The translations under genes were made by a program, and so were the position numbers. The notes under the pieces are model-generated. The model did not search any database. It was not told the origin of the DNA and saw only the letters and a list, made by a program, of their open reading frames with translations. From contig NW_022098026.1 of NCBI RefSeq assembly GCF_002288925.2, forward strand, positions 20,763,410-20,827,409: a stretch of 64,000 bases of DNA, given 5' to 3'. This document shows positions 62,410 through 64,000 of this stretch, piece after piece (the first letter of the stretch is position 1; each line of letters starts with the position of its first letter). This DNA is from Delphinapterus leucas (taxonomy: Eukaryota; Chordata; Mammalia; Artiodactyla; Monodontidae).

Positions 62410-62725
62410 AAAATGAAACCGCGGGGCTTCCCTGGCGGCGCAGTGGTTGAGAGCCCGCCTGCCAATGCAGGGGGCACGGGTTCGAGCCCTGGTCCGGGAA
62501 GATTCCACATGCCGCGGAGTGGCTGGGCCCGTGAGCCATAACTACTGAGCCTGTGCGTCTGGAGCCTGTGCTCTGCAACAAGAGAGGCCGTGACAGTGAC
62601 AGGCCTGCGCACCGCGATGAAGAGTGGCCCCCACTTGAAGCAAGTAGAGAAAGCCCGCGCACAGAAACGAAGACCCAACACGGCCAAAAATAAATAAATA
62701 AATAAATAAATAAAAATGAAACCGC
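62410..62725 (+). mobile_element. CHR-1-type SINE with a perfect 13-bp target duplication
   Basis: Body 62423-62712, from GGGGCTTCCCTGGCGGCGCAG, with B box GGTTCGAGCCC, through the long CHR-1 body to an AAATAAAT array. AAAATGAAACCGC flanks it exactly at 62410-62422 and 62713-62725. Plus-strand copy in the intron just after the ARHGAP26 exon. Confidence 0.96.
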
Positions 62726-63174
62726 TATTGCTAGAGTGTTTGGGCTGATTATCTCCTTGGTGCACAGGGGAAAAAACAAATTCCTGCCACGTTGCTACCA
62801 GAGTACAAAGGAAATTCTGTCCCCTTGCCTCAGATTTGTTTTGTAAAATCCACTTGGAAAAAAAATTCCAAGGTAGCCCTACCGTGAATTCCAGTAGTGT
62901 CAGTAAAACAGTACCTCGTCATGTGGACAAAAGGATGAGCTGTTTTTAGTGTGTGTGAAATCCATTATAGGACAGAGATTTTCTTTCTTTCATTCCTTCC
63001 AAAATACAGATTCTACCAGAAGTTTTAGATAAAATATTAAGTAATTTGGAATGGTTGCTATTGGTAGGTTAAGAGGCCTTTGGGAGAGGAAAAAATGTTT
63101 CTTTTTTTTCCTTCAGGAATTGAACAAGGGGAAATTTTTTTCAAGTAAATATTCAAGGAAACAAGTCATTCCCT

Positions 63175-63199
63175 GCGCCGCCCCCCCCACCCCCGCCCG
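63175..63199. repeat. C-rich run
   Basis: Consecutive C-runs separated by single bases (CCGCCCCCCCCACCCCCGCCCG). The opposite strand has four or more G-runs and might form a quadruplex. Confidence 0.7.
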
Positions 63200-64000
63200 T
63201 GTCAGGTGGGATTGTTTTAGAATATCTGAAATCAACTCTGGTTAACTTGGCCTAAAATAACAGTACAGTCATCATCATAATAATAATAACAACGAAGGAA
63301 TACAGAAGGCTTCAGTGTAACTCACAGTAAGGTAGGAAGACCTGAAGAACCAAGGCTTGAAAACAGACCAGTTCTGGAGACCCAGGGACCAATGAGAAAG
63401 GGTCTTCTGGATGATATTTGCAGGACGATAAAGCCCTTAAACTCTTTTTTAGTCCTTTGCCTCACTCTTCTGAAGGTCCAGATTCCCAGGAAAGATAGCA
63501 TCAAGGTGGTCTAGCTGTGGCCTACCCAGGGGAAGACAACACACCTTGATTGATGGTTTCAACAGTATTCATAAAATGGGAGCAGGGTGGTTTACCAAAG
63601 GGAGATCGGGGAAGCCACCGGGACAAGAGAGTGTAGATGCCAAGCAGGCTGAAATAACAGATGCCCACACCATGCCCTAACCTGGGAGACACTTCTGTCG
63701 TGAAGGACCCAGGAACTGTGGGGAGCGAGATGCATATGAATGGAGAACCAGCTCCCCCTTCACCCCACACCAGAAGTTTGCCTGTAACTTTTGACCTTAC
63801 GAACCTACTTCTCTCTCCTTGAGATAAGTGCCACTAGATTTGAAAGACGACCATGACTCTGCTGGTGGCCGTAGCAGCTGGTTGTACTGTTTTGTAAGGC
63901 CTTTGGGGCATATGTATCGGAAGCCTTTAAAATGTAAATATCCTTTGACCCAGCGATTTGTCCTAAAGAATAGGCTGGAGTGCAAAGATGTTTCTGTAAA

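Larger units (their letters stand above)
61768..64000 (+). other. ARHGAP26: Inferred ARHGAP26 intron downstream of the exon
   Basis: Starts at the consensus donor and runs off the window. It holds one SINE (62423-62712), a C-rich run near 63180 and a short TAA/CAT repeat at about 63270-63295. The remainder, including 62726-64000, shows nothing else I recognise. Confidence 0.65.

Noticed and set aside
62423..62500. tRNA-like A and B boxes in SINE heads (also at 6000, 11379, 13306, 23993 and 59676)
   Set aside because: These are the tRNA-derived heads of SINEs. They lack a complete cloverleaf and sit on SINE bodies, so they are not tRNA genes.

Overview
This window is typical mammalian nuclear DNA: AT-rich, non-coding and dense in interspersed repeats. 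The tRNA-derived SINEs have the CHR-1/CHR-2 layout of Cetartiodactyla. The short variants ending in GAGGCCCGCGTACCGC plus a poly-A tail are the kind I associate with toothed whales, so the likely source is a cetacean genome assembly. A run of exactly 100 N at 35848-35947 marks an assembly gap.

I can support only one protein-coding segment, a 37-nt exon at 61731-61767 on the + strand. It has a strong acceptor and a consensus donor and encodes VYNSNKDSQSEG plus one extra base. I recognise this from memory as the linker just before the RhoGAP domain of ARHGAP26 (GRAF1, a BAR-PH-RhoGAP-SH3 protein). If that is right, bases 1-61730 are most likely the upstream intron and 61768-64000 the start of the next intron, with the gene running left to right.

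Layout. 1-20 kb: microsatellites, MIR/L2 fossils, five tRNA-derived SINEs (one pair tail-to-tail at 13.3-14.0 kb), old L1 pieces and a hAT fossil. 20.4-21.7 kb: a 5'-truncated L1. 21.7-26.9 kb: hAT fossil, a head-to-head young SINE pair, an LTR-like TATA/AATAAA segment and a MIR. 26.9-33 kb: a nearly full-length dead L1 with an unusual 3' end. 33-49 kb: old L1, MIR and L2 fossils, SINEs, the gap and a Tigger DNA transposon. 49.2-55.8 kb: two L1s side by side; the second carries a displaced copy of part of its own ORF2. 55.8-64 kb: MIRs, a local duplication of about 100 bp, a hAT fossil, two SINEs with perfect target-site duplications, and the exon.

All five younger L1 pieces lie antisense to the inferred gene. 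Almost every longer open reading frame is an L1 remnant, the opposite strand of an L1 or SINE, or chance. I found no rRNA, functional tRNA, CRISPR array, prokaryotic gene or intact mobile-element gene, and no new biological system. The more interesting items are repeat rearrangements, a candidate in-frame cassette exon at 48811-48966, and a CpG-rich patch with an antisense ORF at about 20.0-20.3 kb. Repeat family names and edges come from recognition by eye, not from an alignment.
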